A stretch of DNA of 64,000 bases from G963664935 sp963664935 (GTDB lineage: Bacteria; Pseudomonadota; Gammaproteobacteria; Methylococcales; G963664935). A program made the position numbers and the translations under genes. Positions 17,743-27,417 of this stretch are shown one piece after another. The stretch lies in NCBI GenBank assembly GCA_963664935.2, contig CAXXSE010000004.1:62001-126000 (forward strand), in the 5' to 3' direction. Each line of letters begins with the position of its first letter. The first letter of the stretch is position 1. The notes below the pieces were generated by a model. That model saw only the letters and a program-made list of their open reading frames with translations, had not been told where the DNA came from and did no database searches.

Positions 17743-18480
17743 ATGTTTAATAGCAAACAACTTGAGAGCCGAACCGTTTTAATCACTGGCGCGGCCGGAA
17801 AACTTGGTAGTATAGCCGCCAGAGCCTGCGCCAACCAAGGCGCCACCGTGATCTTGCTGGATAAGAACGTTGCCGAAATGGAAAATGTTTACGACAGTAT
17901 TGTGTCGATGCAGGCGCCCCAACCGGGAATTTATCCTTTTGACCTTGCGGGGGCCACGGAACAGCATTACCATAAGCTTTCGGATATTATTCACCAAAAA
18001 TACTCCGTGCTCGACGGACTACTCCATAACGCCGCGGTACTCGATACGCTTAGTCCGGTGGAAGCGCTTGAGACCCTGAGCTGGAGCAACACTTTGAATA
18101 TCAATCTTAATGCTCCGTATATGTTAACCCGGGTTTTACTCCCGTTACTCACAAAGGCCGACGATGCTTCGATTGTATTCACATCCGACACGTCAGCCCG
18201 TGCTGCTCGCGCCTACTGGGGAGCCTATGGTGTATCCAAAATCGCGCTTGAGGGTTTTGCGAAGATATTAGCCGATGAGTTCGAGGGCTCGGGAAATTTA
18301 CGAGTCAATACTTTGCTTCCCGGCCCGGTGAAATCGCCGTTACGTTTTAAAGCTTTTCCGGGAGAAGATAGCGCCGATCTTAACGATCCGGAATCTCTAG
18401 CCGATATCTATGTCTATTTGTTAGGACCGGTAAGCAGGGGAACGACCGGGCAAACCATTCAATCAAATCACCTCAATTAA
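17743..18480 (+). CDS. yciK: Short-chain dehydrogenase/reductase of the YciK type
   Basis: A 245-residue Rossmann-fold oxidoreductase. The cofactor motif is TGAAGKLG and the catalytic set includes the Tyr-x3-Lys of WGAYGVSKIALEG. The LLHNAAVLD segment and the ending TGQTIQ are as in YciK, which often follows ubiG in Gammaproteobacteria. Its physiological substrate is unknown. Confidence 0.85.
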   Translation: MFNSKQLESRTVLITGAAGKLGSIAARACANQGATVILLDKNVAEMENVYDSIVSMQAPQPGIYPFDLAGATEQHYHKLSDIIHQKYSVLDGLLHNAAVLDTLSPVEALETLSWSNTLNINLNAPYMLTRVLLPLLTKADDASIVFTSDTSARAARAYWGAYGVSKIALEGFAKILADEFEGSGNLRVNTLLPGPVKSPLRFKAFPGEDSADLNDPESLADIYVYLLGPVSRGTTGQTIQSNHLN

Positions 18481-18481
18481 C

Positions 18482-19030
18482 ATGCACAACCAAGAAAGCA
18501 TAGCGCTGACCCGCGACGTCAATGTTGTCACCATCCCCGATGGAACGCCGGATACTCTTCACAAAGGCGATATCGTGACACTCCATCAATCTCAAGGGGA
18601 AAATTTTACCGTTGCCACGGATATAGGCTATCTGGTGCGAATTGCAGGTAGTGACGCGGACGCGATCGGCAAGGATCCGGTTGATACCCAAAGCGTGAGC
18701 TCCGGTACCGATCGCGATTCGGTGGAAAACAACGTATGGGCGGTTCTGCGAACAATTTTCGATCCGGAAATTCCAGTCAATATTGTAGAGCTGGGGTTGG
18801 TATACGATTGCGACGTCAAAATGATCGCCGAAAGAAAATATAATGTCGATGTGACCATGACCTTGACCGCACCTGGCTGTGGAATGGGGCCGGTTCTCCA
18901 GGGTGATGTCGAAATTGGAGTCCGGAAATTACCGGGCGTTGAAAACGTCAACGTCGAAGTGGTATTCGATCCGCCCTGGTCTTACGACATGATGTCCGAG
19001 GTTGCGAAGGTAGAACTCGGGATGATATAG
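18482..19030 (+). CDS. sufT: Fe-S cluster assembly-type protein SufT (DUF59/MIP18)
   Basis: A 182-residue protein with the SufT-specific N-terminal region (PDGTPDTLHKGDIVTLHQSQG) followed by a MIP18/DUF59 domain. That domain has DPEIPVNIVELGLVYDC, LTAPGCGMG and VVFDPPWSYDMMS. SufT is an accessory factor in Fe-S cluster maturation or delivery. It starts 1 bp after yciK, so it is cotranscribed with it. Confidence 0.88.
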   Translation: MHNQESIALTRDVNVVTIPDGTPDTLHKGDIVTLHQSQGENFTVATDIGYLVRIAGSDADAIGKDPVDTQSVSSGTDRDSVENNVWAVLRTIFDPEIPVNIVELGLVYDCDVKMIAERKYNVDVTMTLTAPGCGMGPVLQGDVEIGVRKLPGVENVNVEVVFDPPWSYDMMSEVAKVELGMI

Positions 19031-19031
19031 G

Positions 19032-19054
19032 GAGACTGTCCGGGAATAGGAGCC
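19032..19054. repeat. Solo terminal repeat related to the MITE at 24129-24359
   Basis: The stretch GAGACTGTCCGGGAATAGG continues AGCC and differs at a single position from the inverted right end of the element at 24129-24359. It starts just after the sufT stop. No second end is seen nearby, so it is probably a decayed remnant. Confidence 0.55.
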
Positions 19055-19149
19055 TCCCCGCTATGATTTTGAGGCAATCGATAAAATTAGACCTCGTACT
19101 ATTGATTAAGCGATAATTCGCTGTAACCCTAAATAACCGGACTAAGCCC

Positions 19150-19635
19150 ATGCCTTTTTGTACCGCGGACCTTTGCGATAGTTATTCGGACAACTCGGAT
19201 TTTCACATCGCCGAACCTATCTTCCGGCGCTACGGAGGAAAAACCAAGTTTTATGGACAAATTACCACACTCAAATTGTTCGAAAACAATTCTTGGGTGC
19301 GTAAAACATTGGAAGAAAAAGTCGAAAATCGGGTTTTGGTGGTCGATGGCGGTGGTTCCCACCGTTGTGCGTTGCTCGGCGATCAGTTGGCCAAATTGGC
19401 CTGCGATAACGGCTGGCAAGGTGTCATTGTTTACGGTTGCATCAGGGATTCCGCGGAAATCGACCAAATGCCGGTCGGAGTCAGGGCGCTGCATACCCAC
19501 CCTCTAAAAAGCCGTAAAAAGGGTGTCGGCGATAGAGACTTGCTAATCACCTTTGCCGGCGTGAATTTTCGAAGAGACCAGCATATATATGTTGATCAGG
19601 ATGGAATCATAGTATCGGGAACTGCTTTGATTTAG
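19150..19635 (+). CDS. rraA: Ribonuclease E activity regulator RraA
   Basis: A 161-residue protein with the full RraA signature: TADLCDSY at the N-terminus, VVDGGGSHRCALLGDQLA, and VIVYGCIRDSAEI. RraA trimers bind RNase E and inhibit it; the fold is also shared with class II aldolases. It is 13 bp upstream of the Sel1 gene and probably cotranscribed with it. Confidence 0.92.
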   Translation: MPFCTADLCDSYSDNSDFHIAEPIFRRYGGKTKFYGQITTLKLFENNSWVRKTLEEKVENRVLVVDGGGSHRCALLGDQLAKLACDNGWQGVIVYGCIRDSAEIDQMPVGVRALHTHPLKSRKKGVGDRDLLITFAGVNFRRDQHIYVDQDGIIVSGTALI

Positions 19636-19648
19636 TACGGAAAACGGC

Positions 19649-20356
19649 ATGAATCAGCTTCCCATATTAGCTTGTTTGTTTGTACCGCTCATTCTATTAT
19701 CCGGGTGTAATGACTCGAAAAAAGGAGAGCCGGAATGCAATGAGTTTCTCTTCCAAGAACTTAAAAGCGCAGCCGAAGCCGGGGTAATCGAAGCCCAAAA
19801 CAAGTTGGGATATCACTACGAATATGGTGAATGCGTATCCCGCGATTTCAAAGAAGCGGCAAAATGGTATCGTCTCGCGGCCGATCAGGACAATACCAAT
19901 GCCCAGAAGGTTTTGGGCTTTATGTATGCCGGTGGCATGGGGGTGCCGCAAGATACCGCCCAAGCGCTTAAATGGTTTCGGCTTGCCGCGGAAAAAGGTC
20001 ATCCGGAAGCACAATTCGGTCTGGCGATCGCCTACTTTCGGGGCAATGGTATAGAACGGGATCAAGAAACCGCGGTGGAATGGTTTCAAAAATCCGCCGA
20101 GCAAAATTTTGCCCGCTCGCAGTTTAATCTTGGTAATCTCTACAAAACCGGTCAAGGCGTCCCGCAAAATTTCATAAAAGCATACCAATGGTTTGGTTTA
20201 GCGGCGCGCAATGGTTATCCAAAAGCCGCCAAGGCCCTCGAAGAGTTGGAAAACAACATGTCGTCGGAAGCGATTGAAACAGCCGATCGGCTAATTTCCG
20301 GTTGGCAACCGCTGAAAGATAGCCCCTCGTGGCAAAACAATTCGAACCTGAACTGA
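19649..20356 (+). CDS. Sel1-repeat lipoprotein
   Basis: A 235-residue lipoprotein (LLSGC near residue 20) with about four Sel1-like repeats of the pattern A..WYRLAADQ / A..WFRLAAEKG / WFQKSAEQN / WFGLAARNG. Sel1 repeats form alpha-solenoid binding surfaces. It lies between rraA and rapA with gaps of 13 and 9 bp. The product is predicted to be anchored in the envelope, unlike its neighbours, so it probably shares only transcription with them. Confidence 0.8.
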   Translation: MNQLPILACLFVPLILLSGCNDSKKGEPECNEFLFQELKSAAEAGVIEAQNKLGYHYEYGECVSRDFKEAAKWYRLAADQDNTNAQKVLGFMYAGGMGVPQDTAQALKWFRLAAEKGHPEAQFGLAIAYFRGNGIERDQETAVEWFQKSAEQNFARSQFNLGNLYKTGQGVPQNFIKAYQWFGLAARNGYPKAAKALEELENNMSSEAIETADRLISGWQPLKDSPSWQNNSNLN

Positions 20357-20365
20357 TCGAAAACA

Positions 20366-23248
20366 TTGCAGGATTTTTTGCCCGGTCAGCGCTGGATTAA
20401 TCATCTTGAATCTCAAATGGGATTGGGGACGGTTGTGTCCACAGAACATCGTACCGTCACCCTCCTTTTTCCCGCCACCGACGAGACCCGAACCTTTGCC
20501 AAACAAAGCGCGCCATTGACACGGGTTGTTTTTGCTCCTGGAGATTCCATCCGCGATCAGGATGGTACGGAGCTTGAAGTACAATCGGTTTTGGAAAACC
20601 AAGGTCTGCTCATTTATGTCGGTACGGCAATAGACGGTAAACCGACCGAAATCCACGAAAGCCAACTGGACTCGTCGGTGCAATTGAACCGTCCCACGGA
20701 GCGGCTATTCAACGGCCAAATCGATTCCGGTAAATGGCTTGAAATCCGCTACCAGACCTTGCTTCACCTTAACCGGCTCGCGCACTCGGACCTTCGCGGC
20801 CTAAGCGGTTGCCGAACCAGCTTGATACCCCACCAACTCTATATCGCCCACGAAGTCGCCAACCGTTTTGCTCCAAGGGTGCTTTTGGCCGATGAGGTCG
20901 GATTGGGGAAAACCATTGAAGCGGGTTTAATTCTACATCAACAGTTATTGACGGGACGTGCAACACGAGTATTGATCGTGGCGCCCGCAAGCTTGATTCA
21001 TCAGTGGTTGGTAGAAATGCTCCGGAAGTTTAATTTGCACTTCAGCATCTTCGATGAAACGCGTTGCCAGGCCATCGAACAAAGCACTGGCCAGCAAAAT
21101 CCCTTTCACGGTGAGCAACTGATTCTCTGTAGTCTGGAATTTTTGATTCAATATTCGCATCGTACTCAGCAAGCCATCGCGGGTGACTGGGACCTCCTAG
21201 TCATCGACGAAGCGCACCACCTGCAATGGACACCGGAAAACACTAGCCCTGAATATGAAATTGTCGAAAGGCTCGCGGCCGAAACCAAAGGCCTGTTGCT
21301 TCTGACCGCGACCCCTGAACAGCTCGGGAAAACCGGCCATTTTGCCCGTCTTCGTTTGCTCGATCCCAATCGCTTCCATGATTTGGGGGCCTTTACTAAA
21401 GAGGAAAATTCTTATGAATCCATCGCCCATGTCATTTCAACGCTTTGCGGTCATCAGCCGCTTAACGAACAAGATCGCCAAACATTAGCCGAAACCATAA
21501 AAGAAGGCGATAACCAAGCCTTACTCGACACCCTGCGAACAACCACCACCGACTTGGAACAGCAGGCTTCCGCGCGCGAAGAACTGATTGAACACCTCTT
21601 AGATCGCCATGGCACCGGGCGTGTTTTATTCCGTAATACGCGCGCTACGGTGAAGGGGTTTCCCCAAAGAAAATTATCCGCTTACCCTTTGCCTCTACCC
21701 GAGCTCTATGAAAAATGTTTAGCGAAAGCTGAAACCGCTGAAATCCAGAGGTTACTTTCTCCGGAACGACTCTATCAATCAACGCGCTCACCGGATCAAC
21801 CCCAATGGACTCAATTTGATCCAAGAGTCAACTGGCTTTACGAACACCTGACGGATCTGAAACCCAATAAAGTATTAATCATCACCGCCAGTGCCGACAC
21901 CGCCATGGATCTCGCGCAAGCACTCAAAATTCAGAAAGGTATTCATGCGGCAATTTTCCATGAAGGCCTCAGTATCGTGGAAAGAGACCGCGCGGCGGCT
22001 TTTTTCGCCGATCGGGAAAGCGGTGCGCAAGTGCTTTTGTGCTCGGAAATTGGAAGCGAAGGCCGCAATTTCCAATTCGCCCATCACCTTATCCTATTTG
22101 ATTTACCAATCAATCCAGATTTACTGGAACAACGCATCGGGCGGCTCGATCGTATCGGCCAAACGGATACCATAAACATTCATGCGCCTTATCTTAGAAA
22201 TAGTGCTCAGTCCACGCTATTTCATTGGTATCAGGAAGGACTGGATGCTTTTCGCCATACTTGTCCGGCGGGGCATACGGTTTTTGTCCAGGTAGAACAT
22301 GAACTGCTTGAGGTCTTAGGGAAACCCAATGCCGATATTCGAAATCTTATTCAAATCACACAGGATGCCCATCGGGAACTTAACGAAGTCTTGCACCGTG
22401 GAAGGGATCGTTTACTGGAATACAATTCTTGCCGACCCACTATTGCCAACGAAATCACCGAACGGGCATCGATGGAAGACAAGACCTCAACCTTGCCGGA
22501 CTACATGGAATCCGTTTTCGACTGCCTTGGGGTAGAAACCGATATCCATAGCCAAGATTGTTATATTGCCCGCCCCGGCAACCACATGATTGACAAGTTT
22601 CCACATCTGCCGGACGATGGTTTGACTTTCACCTACTCAAGGAATATAGCCCTTGCTAAAGAAGACATCCATTTCTTAAGCTGGGACCATCCCATGGTCA
22701 TCGCGGCGATGGATCTGATACAGAATAACGAATTGGGAAATACCGCCGTGACCGCCGTCAAATATTCGGACGTCAAACCCGGCACGTTGCTTATGGAATG
22801 CCTGTACATTCTTGAGCCCACATCCATCAAAACACTTGAAACCCAACACTACCTCCCCCCCACCGTCGTGCGTGTGGTCATCGATGAAATCGGCAATGAC
22901 CACGAAACCAAGCTGAGTCATGCTTTAATCAAAAAAAATCAGACGCTGGTCGATTCGGAAACAGCCAATCAAATTGTTCGATCTAAAGCCACGGAACTGA
23001 GACAACTGATTTCCAACAGCGAAATCCAGGCCGAATTAAAAGCCAAGGGAATTCGTAATGCCGCGAAAAAGCAATCAACTAAAACCCTGGTCAAGGAAAT
23101 CAATCGACTAAGAGCACTAAGCCAAGTGAATCCCAATGTACGCACCGATGAAATCGAATTCTTTGAACAACGATTGGTTACGCTGATCAATATACTCGAT
23201 TCCGCGATTCTTCGCCTTGATGCTCTTAGAGTGATCATATCGATCTAA
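20366..23248 (+). CDS. rapA: RNA polymerase-associated SWI2/SNF2 protein RapA
   Basis: A 960-residue ATPase that recycles RNA polymerase from post-termination complexes. I start it at TTG 20366, where the N-terminal Tudor-like region FLPGQRWINHLES begins; no ATG is available upstream in frame. It has Walker A DEVGLGKTIEAG (near residue 173), the DEAH box VIDEAHHL (near 280), and the helicase C motif RIGRLDRIGQTD. The length is near the family norm and the frame is uninterrupted. Confidence 0.95.
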   Translation: MQDFLPGQRWINHLESQMGLGTVVSTEHRTVTLLFPATDETRTFAKQSAPLTRVVFAPGDSIRDQDGTELEVQSVLENQGLLIYVGTAIDGKPTEIHESQLDSSVQLNRPTERLFNGQIDSGKWLEIRYQTLLHLNRLAHSDLRGLSGCRTSLIPHQLYIAHEVANRFAPRVLLADEVGLGKTIEAGLILHQQLLTGRATRVLIVAPASLIHQWLVEMLRKFNLHFSIFDETRCQAIEQSTGQQNPFHGEQLILCSLEFLIQYSHRTQQAIAGDWDLLVIDEAHHLQWTPENTSPEYEIVERLAAETKGLLLLTATPEQLGKTGHFARLRLLDPNRFHDLGAFTKEENSYESIAHVISTLCGHQPLNEQDRQTLAETIKEGDNQALLDTLRTTTTDLEQQASAREELIEHLLDRHGTGRVLFRNTRATVKGFPQRKLSAYPLPLPELYEKCLAKAETAEIQRLLSPERLYQSTRSPDQPQWTQFDPRVNWLYEHLTDLKPNKVLIITASADTAMDLAQALKIQKGIHAAIFHEGLSIVERDRAAAFFADRESGAQVLLCSEIGSEGRNFQFAHHLILFDLPINPDLLEQRIGRLDRIGQTDTINIHAPYLRNSAQSTLFHWYQEGLDAFRHTCPAGHTVFVQVEHELLEVLGKPNADIRNLIQITQDAHRELNEVLHRGRDRLLEYNSCRPTIANEITERASMEDKTSTLPDYMESVFDCLGVETDIHSQDCYIARPGNHMIDKFPHLPDDGLTFTYSRNIALAKEDIHFLSWDHPMVIAAMDLIQNNELGNTAVTAVKYSDVKPGTLLMECLYILEPTSIKTLETQHYLPPTVVRVVIDEIGNDHETKLSHALIKKNQTLVDSETANQIVRSKATELRQLISNSEIQAELKAKGIRNAAKKQSTKTLVKEINRLRALSQVNPNVRTDEIEFFEQRLVTLINILDSAILRLDALRVIISI

Positions 23249-23328
23249 ATAGTAGGGGGGACTCGTTAGGTTGCCTCTGGCAATAAGACAAAAAAATCTT
23301 TTCAAGCAAGTTGTCGTTTCTATATGTG

Positions 23329-23667
23329 TTATATTCCAATTATTTGGTTTAACCCATCTACGATTTCCGCCAACTGCTCAGGTTCAACAGTCCCTAGCTT
23401 CCTGCCGATTCTTTCTACGGATAATGTGCGTATTTGGCTTATCTTTACCCAGGATGGTTTCTGTAATTGGTTGGATTCGAGGGGATAGGTAAGAGGAAAA
23501 CTAGCTTTTTGAGGCCGGCTCGTTAAAGCCAAGGCAATAACAGTACCAGAGCGTTTGTTGAAAATATCATGGCTTAGAATAAGCACCGGCCTATGCCCTG
23601 CCTGCTCATGGGCACGAGTTGGACTGAGCCCCGCCCAGCGAATATCTCCCCTTAATATTCGGGCCAT
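23329..23667 (-). CDS. MazF/PemK-family mRNA interferase toxin
   Basis: A 112-residue toxin with the PemK-like fold: RGDIRWAGLSP at the N-terminus, GHRPVLILSHDIFN, PSWVKISQIRTL and a C-terminal LAEIVDGLNQIIG helix. It is expected to cleave mRNA endonucleolytically. The start overlaps the antitoxin gene by 16 bp, the usual translational coupling. Confidence 0.88.
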   Translation of the reverse strand: MARILRGDIRWAGLSPTRAHEQAGHRPVLILSHDIFNKRSGTVIALALTSRPQKASFPLTYPLESNQLQKPSWVKISQIRTLSVERIGRKLGTVEPEQLAEIVDGLNQIIGI

Positions 23668-23894
23668 TCAGATAAATCCTCCGTTAAGCCTTTCTCCGCT
23701 AAAGCCTTTTCATACTCCGGATCCAATTTTGCGCATTCCTGAGCCAGGAGACTTTGATTCAACCGACTCAGTTTTTCTTTTACCGCCTCCTGAATTGCAC
23801 GGCTTCGATTAGGGAACATGCGCTTTTTCACCAATGCGTCAACCTCGGCTAACATGCTGGATTCTAATGTGATTGCTATTTTGCTACTGCTCAT
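23652..23894 (-). CDS. Ribbon-helix-helix antitoxin partner of the MazF-like toxin
   Basis: An 80-residue protein with an N-terminal RHH DNA-binding segment (KIAITLESSMLAEVDALVKK...RSRAIQEAVKEKL) and an acidic C-terminal tail ending LTEDLSEWPEY that would wrap the toxin. It precedes and overlaps the toxin gene. A perfect inverted repeat sits 15 bp upstream of its start and is the likely autoregulatory operator. Confidence 0.85.
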   Translation of the reverse strand: MSSSKIAITLESSMLAEVDALVKKRMFPNRSRAIQEAVKEKLSRLNQSLLAQECAKLDPEYEKALAEKGLTEDLSEWPEY

Positions 23895-23908
23895 GGGACA
23901 CCTCCATT

Positions 23909-23929
23909 AGTATGATTGTTAATCATACT
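23909..23929. promoter_or_regulatory. Operator candidate of the mazEF-like module
   Basis: AGTATGATT is followed by GTT and then AATCATACT, a perfect 9-bp inverted repeat. It lies immediately upstream of the antitoxin start (23894, minus strand). A ribbon-helix-helix antitoxin dimer pair would fit this site. Confidence 0.7.
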
Positions 23930-24128
23930 TTTAGATTCGTCAAGAAATAATTGGGGTTACCCATCAGAAATAAGCGGACGCTACTGTTTTTTACAAGATT
24001 GGGTATATTTCACCGATGCTGAGAATGGCTTGAACCGTTTTTGCAGGACTTTCGCACCACATTACACAGCGAGGTAATCGTCGTGAAGATGTGTTTTTTC
24101 TTGACGAAGATCGAGAGGTTTATCTAGG

Positions 24129-24359
24129 AGGCTGTCCGAGAATAGAGAGCCTACTGCGGAAAAGCGGGTTTTGGCCAGACTTTCCCATAATTTTGATGAA
24201 ATACATCCCTATATTTCACACCTATGGGCCGCTTTTAGCGGTCCAAACCCGCTCCAGGCGGGCTTGTCGTTAAAGACAGTAAGTATTCGCCTCATTTAAT
24301 CGAAAAAATGGACTCAAAACCGCATTCCCTCGCGACGGCTCCTATTCCCGGACAGCCTC
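24129..24359. repeat. 231-bp MITE-like element with GAGGCTGTCC ends
   Basis: The left end GAGGCTGTCCGAGAATAG and the right end (inverted: GAGGCTGTCCGGGAATAGG) form imperfect terminal repeats of about 23 bp. The interior is non-coding and has a GC-rich hairpin region (CCCGCTCCAGGCGGG). It inserted between the mazEF-like module and a response-regulator remnant. A single matching end lies at 19032-19054. Confidence 0.7.
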
Positions 24360-24396
24360 ATAGAAATACCTACCCCCATATCGCGGAGTAACCTCA

Positions 24397-24705
24397 ATGA
24401 CCACCAATATTCTAATTGTTGACGATCATCCGGTTTTTCGACGTGGCTTATACGAAATCATCAATGATAGTGTTGATTTTAAGGTAGTCGCCGAAACCGG
24501 AGATGGTCAATAAACGCAACATGCGTTGCGCGACATCCCGCCGGACATTGCCATACTCGATATCGCCATGCCGGGACTAAGCGGCTTGGATGTTCTCGCC
24601 AAAACCAATCACTGGGCGCAACGACCAATCTTCGTCATGTTGATGATGTCCGATGACCAAGCTTATTTGCGCAGAGCCAAGGTAATATTCTGCTCAATCG
24701 CTTGA
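24397..24705 (+). pseudogene. Response regulator receiver remnant (NarL/LuxR type)
   Basis: ATG 24397 starts MTTNILIVDDHPVFRRGLYE, a typical receiver of the NarL family. TAA at 24511-24513 stops the frame after DGQ. The same frame resumes with ALRDIPPDIAILDIAMPGLSGLDVL, which holds the phospho-acceptor Asp, and ends at 24705 before the final strands. No HTH output domain follows. It is a dead fragment. Confidence 0.85.
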
Positions 24706-25151
24706 TGTTTAGCGGAGGTTAATAGCTGATCATCGATGTTGATTGTTGTTCGCATGATTGATTTTGGAATTACATGGGTTGATATATTTATAGTCTAACA
24801 GGTTAGTAATAAGTATGATAAATAAATATATGGTCTGATCATTTTTGTTTTAGAAATAACCACCAGTGTTTTTGCGATGTGCAATCGGTCATGTTCCCCG
24901 GAATGACGGGCCATTTTCAGTGGAATAGGCACAAGCCACTGAAACTTGGTTAATTTTACGCACCTCAGCTCACAAATTCCGAATATTGTTGGAATGTTAA
25001 AACTAACTCTGGCATCCCCGCCACGAAGTAATTCTGGATAAAACAAAGGATGGCTGATTGCTGCGTTTTAGCAAGACCTGACCCCTCTGGTTTTCCTTAT
25101 CCAGAGCATTCGAGTCACTGACCCAATCGGTTTCATTAAAGAGGTACTGGC
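24706..25151. other. 446-bp stretch without a recognisable gene
   Basis: Both strands have only short open frames without family resemblance. The minus-strand frame around 24795-25046 contains MARHSGEHDRLHIAKTLVV, which I cannot place and which looks like degraded coding sequence. No convincing promoter, repeat or RNA structure was seen. Confidence 0.5.
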
Positions 25152-25292
25152 ATGATTACCGACACAGAGATAAAAACTAAAGGCTTTCAGGTACTTGCCC
25201 AGCATCTAGGCGATATCGAAGCCGAACGATTTGTCGCACTAATTCAAAGGGAAGCTTTCGATTACACGCAGTGGTGGCAGAGTCGAGTATAG
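25152..25292 (+). CDS. 46-residue small protein, probably truncated
   Basis: ATG 25152 behind GAGGTACTGGC gives MITDTEIKTKGFQVLAQHLG, then DIEAERFVALIQREAFDYTQWW, and stops at TAG 25290-25292. The sequence is well-formed (amphipathic helix, acidic pattern) and resembles short helical proteins encoded next to toxin genes. There is no partner gene downstream. Translated length suggests loss of the C-terminus. The function is unknown. Confidence 0.5.
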   Translation: MITDTEIKTKGFQVLAQHLGDIEAERFVALIQREAFDYTQWWQSRV

Positions 25293-25506
25293 GAAGAATA
25301 AACCACCTTTTTTTTCAAATGAGAAAGTATCAATGGCGCAATGAATTGTCAATCACGATCTAAAATCGGAATTTCTAGCTCTTTGTGAAGGCTTTTTCCC
25401 TGGTCAATGCAAAGATTTTGGCAAATTGAGTCGTTTTAGAAGGCAAAGGCCATAGAGGATGGTCGGATCAAGACTGAACCGGATTGAAGTGGTTGTGGAT
25501 TTGGAA

Positions 25507-25872
25507 TTAGGCGATTCCAGATAGACGGAATGCCTGGGGCGGTGAACGAGGCGGCGCCCTGGTGGATAAACCAAGATGGGCAAGGATCTTAGCGATCACC
25601 GTGGGTTCTTCGATGGCAGCGATGATTTTTAGTTCACCCCCACAGTGAGGACAGTGTTCGATGTCGGTATCGAACACCCGTTTAAGCAAACGAGCCCAGC
25701 TAATGCGGGTAGCAGGCGGTAGCTGAGGCACCTCGCCATGTTTATCTGTCGTGTTATTGGCGTTGACTGCTTCGCCTGGAATGATTTCGGAACGGTGTTT
25801 GGCGTTGGGCGCAAGTATGCCGCGTGGGATACGGAAGAACAAAGACAGACGGGGCTGCTCGCTTGGTGTCAT
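25507..25872 (-). pseudogene. C-terminal fragment of an IS91-family-like transposase
   Basis: The segment GILAPNAKHRSEI...RISWARLLKRVFDTD and the zinc-ribbon-like HCPHCGGELKIIAAIEE with AKILAHLGLSTRAPPR is the C-terminal tail of IS91-type transposases of the WxxLLKRVFDxDxxxCPxCGG group. The HUH/Y2 catalytic part is missing. The fragment abuts a sharply more GC-rich segment, so this mobile element may mark the junction of an imported piece. Confidence 0.75.
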
Positions 25873-26007
25873 TGTGACGTCTCCTGTGCCTTGGCGGGTC
25901 ATCCGCGCAAGGTCGCGCAGTCTAGCATCGGGCCGAATTCGGAGTCGAGGGAAACTCCGCGACGACTGCGAGCCAGCCCGGTGGCGGGGCCTGCACACGG
26001 CTGTTGA

Positions 26008-27252
26008 TCAGGTGCGATCGGCTTCGCTCGTTGGAACCCGCTTCGTCGCTCGATACGCGCGGTATGCGTGCGCAAAGGACTGGCTTTCGCCGTCGAGTTC
26101 GGAGTTCACGAGCTTGAACGCGGTCCGAATCGCCTTCGCCACCCGCAGGATTCCCGCGTCTTCGATCCTCTCGATGCGGCCCGTGCTCGGCAGGTAGAAC
26201 ATCGCGTGTCCCGCCCACTCCGGAACGTCGATGCCCAGGCCTCTCAGTGTCGAGGCTACGTGCGGCCAGTTCTCGTCGAGGTCACTACGGTTGGACACCG
26301 AACCGATCAGGTACCCGCTCTTGAGTTCGGGAGGTACGAAGATCACCGTCTTCTTCCACAGCGCTGGGCTGCCGTGCAGGGCTGCGAGTTCCTCGACGAG
26401 TCCATCGGTGTCCGAGGGGATGACGACGATGCCCTTGGCGTGTTTGGCGAATCGATCGAATATCGCGCGCCAGTTCTCGTCGGAGGTCTTGATCTGGATC
26501 GCGTTGGTGGCGTCGGCGGCGTGGTTGAAATCGAATCGTCCGATGGCGACGACGGAGCCCAGCTTCGTCAGGGCGGTGGTGAGCCGCGGGATGATGGGCA
26601 ATCCGGGGACCGACACCATTCCACCGTCCTTATCGAACGTCATTCCCTCGGGGGCATCGAGATTGAATCGGTTTCCGAACGAGCGGAGTAGCAGGAAGTA
26701 GGGGCGGTGGCGAAGTCGGGCGTAGGATCGAGCCACGAACTCCTTGAGCGGTCGACGCGCGAAGAGCAGCCCGCGGAAGAGGGCCATGAACGTGGCGAAG
26801 AGCGCGAGGATCGGCAGGATTCCGGCCAGCCAAACAGGGAGCCATTCGGGTGGCCAGAAGCTGTCGTCCAGGCCTCTGAAGAAGGTGATGATCTGTCCCA
26901 TCACGAGGCAGGTGAGCGCGAGCGTGAACAACAAGGGTACGTTGGCGATGAACTCGCGGACGTTGTCACCGAAGTAGGCGAACAGTCCGTAGAAGAGCAT
27001 GCTCGAGCAGAGCGCTGTGCCGCCGAAGAAGGTGAACACGAGCCACCAGTCCAGCGTGTACCGGTCTCCGAGGTCGGCGCCCCAGACGGCGAAGACGGCC
27101 ATCAGGCTGAGGCCGAGAGAGGTGAGCGCGAGTAGGTCCTTTGGAAGGGTTCGCTCTTCTTCGTTGAAGTAGCTCCAGATTCCGTAGGCGAACCCGCCGA
27201 CTGAGGAGGCACCGAGGAACACGATGGCGAGTATGCTCTCCCACGAACTCAT
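26008..27252 (-). CDS. Multi-TM protein with a C-terminal cytosolic Rossmann/TIR-like domain (unnamed family)
   Basis: A 414-residue intact frame in GC-rich DNA unlike its surroundings. Four or five TM helices lie in residues 1-170 (ILAIVFLGASSVGGFAYGIW, LTSLGLSLMAVFAVW, WWLVFTFFGGTALCSSMLFYG, IANVPLLFTLALTCLVM, VWLAGILPILALFATFMAL). The cytosolic half has FLLLRSFGNRF, LPIIPRLTTALTKLGSVVAIGRF, WRAIFDRFAKHAKGIVVIPS, DGLVEELAAL and KTVIFVPPEL. This pattern recurs in bacterial membrane proteins carrying a predicted alpha/beta signalling domain; calling it TIR-like is my inference. A TIR remnant lies just upstream on the same strand. Confidence 0.65.
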   Translation of the reverse strand: MSSWESILAIVFLGASSVGGFAYGIWSYFNEEERTLPKDLLALTSLGLSLMAVFAVWGADLGDRYTLDWWLVFTFFGGTALCSSMLFYGLFAYFGDNVREFIANVPLLFTLALTCLVMGQIITFFRGLDDSFWPPEWLPVWLAGILPILALFATFMALFRGLLFARRPLKEFVARSYARLRHRPYFLLLRSFGNRFNLDAPEGMTFDKDGGMVSVPGLPIIPRLTTALTKLGSVVAIGRFDFNHAADATNAIQIKTSDENWRAIFDRFAKHAKGIVVIPSDTDGLVEELAALHGSPALWKKTVIFVPPELKSGYLIGSVSNRSDLDENWPHVASTLRGLGIDVPEWAGHAMFYLPSTGRIERIEDAGILRVAKAIRTAFKLVNSELDGESQSFAHAYRAYRATKRVPTSEADRT

Positions 27253-27417
27253 CGCTGAGGTGATGCGGGTCTTGCGGGCGGGAATCCCGTCGGCCTGGAC
27301 GAGATGGGCATGGAGAGCGAGGGGCTCGTTGCGTGCAATCTGGGCATCTCGTCAGTTGATGGCGGGGCAGGGCGAAACCATGGATCGCCGTCGGGCCGCC
27401 GGAGTCGACGATGGAGC

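Noticed and set aside
26068..27135. Several long plus-strand open frames opposite the multi-TM gene
   Set aside because: They are antisense shadows in GC-rich DNA; compositionally odd (Arg/Glu-rich) and without starts preceded by ribosome-binding sites.
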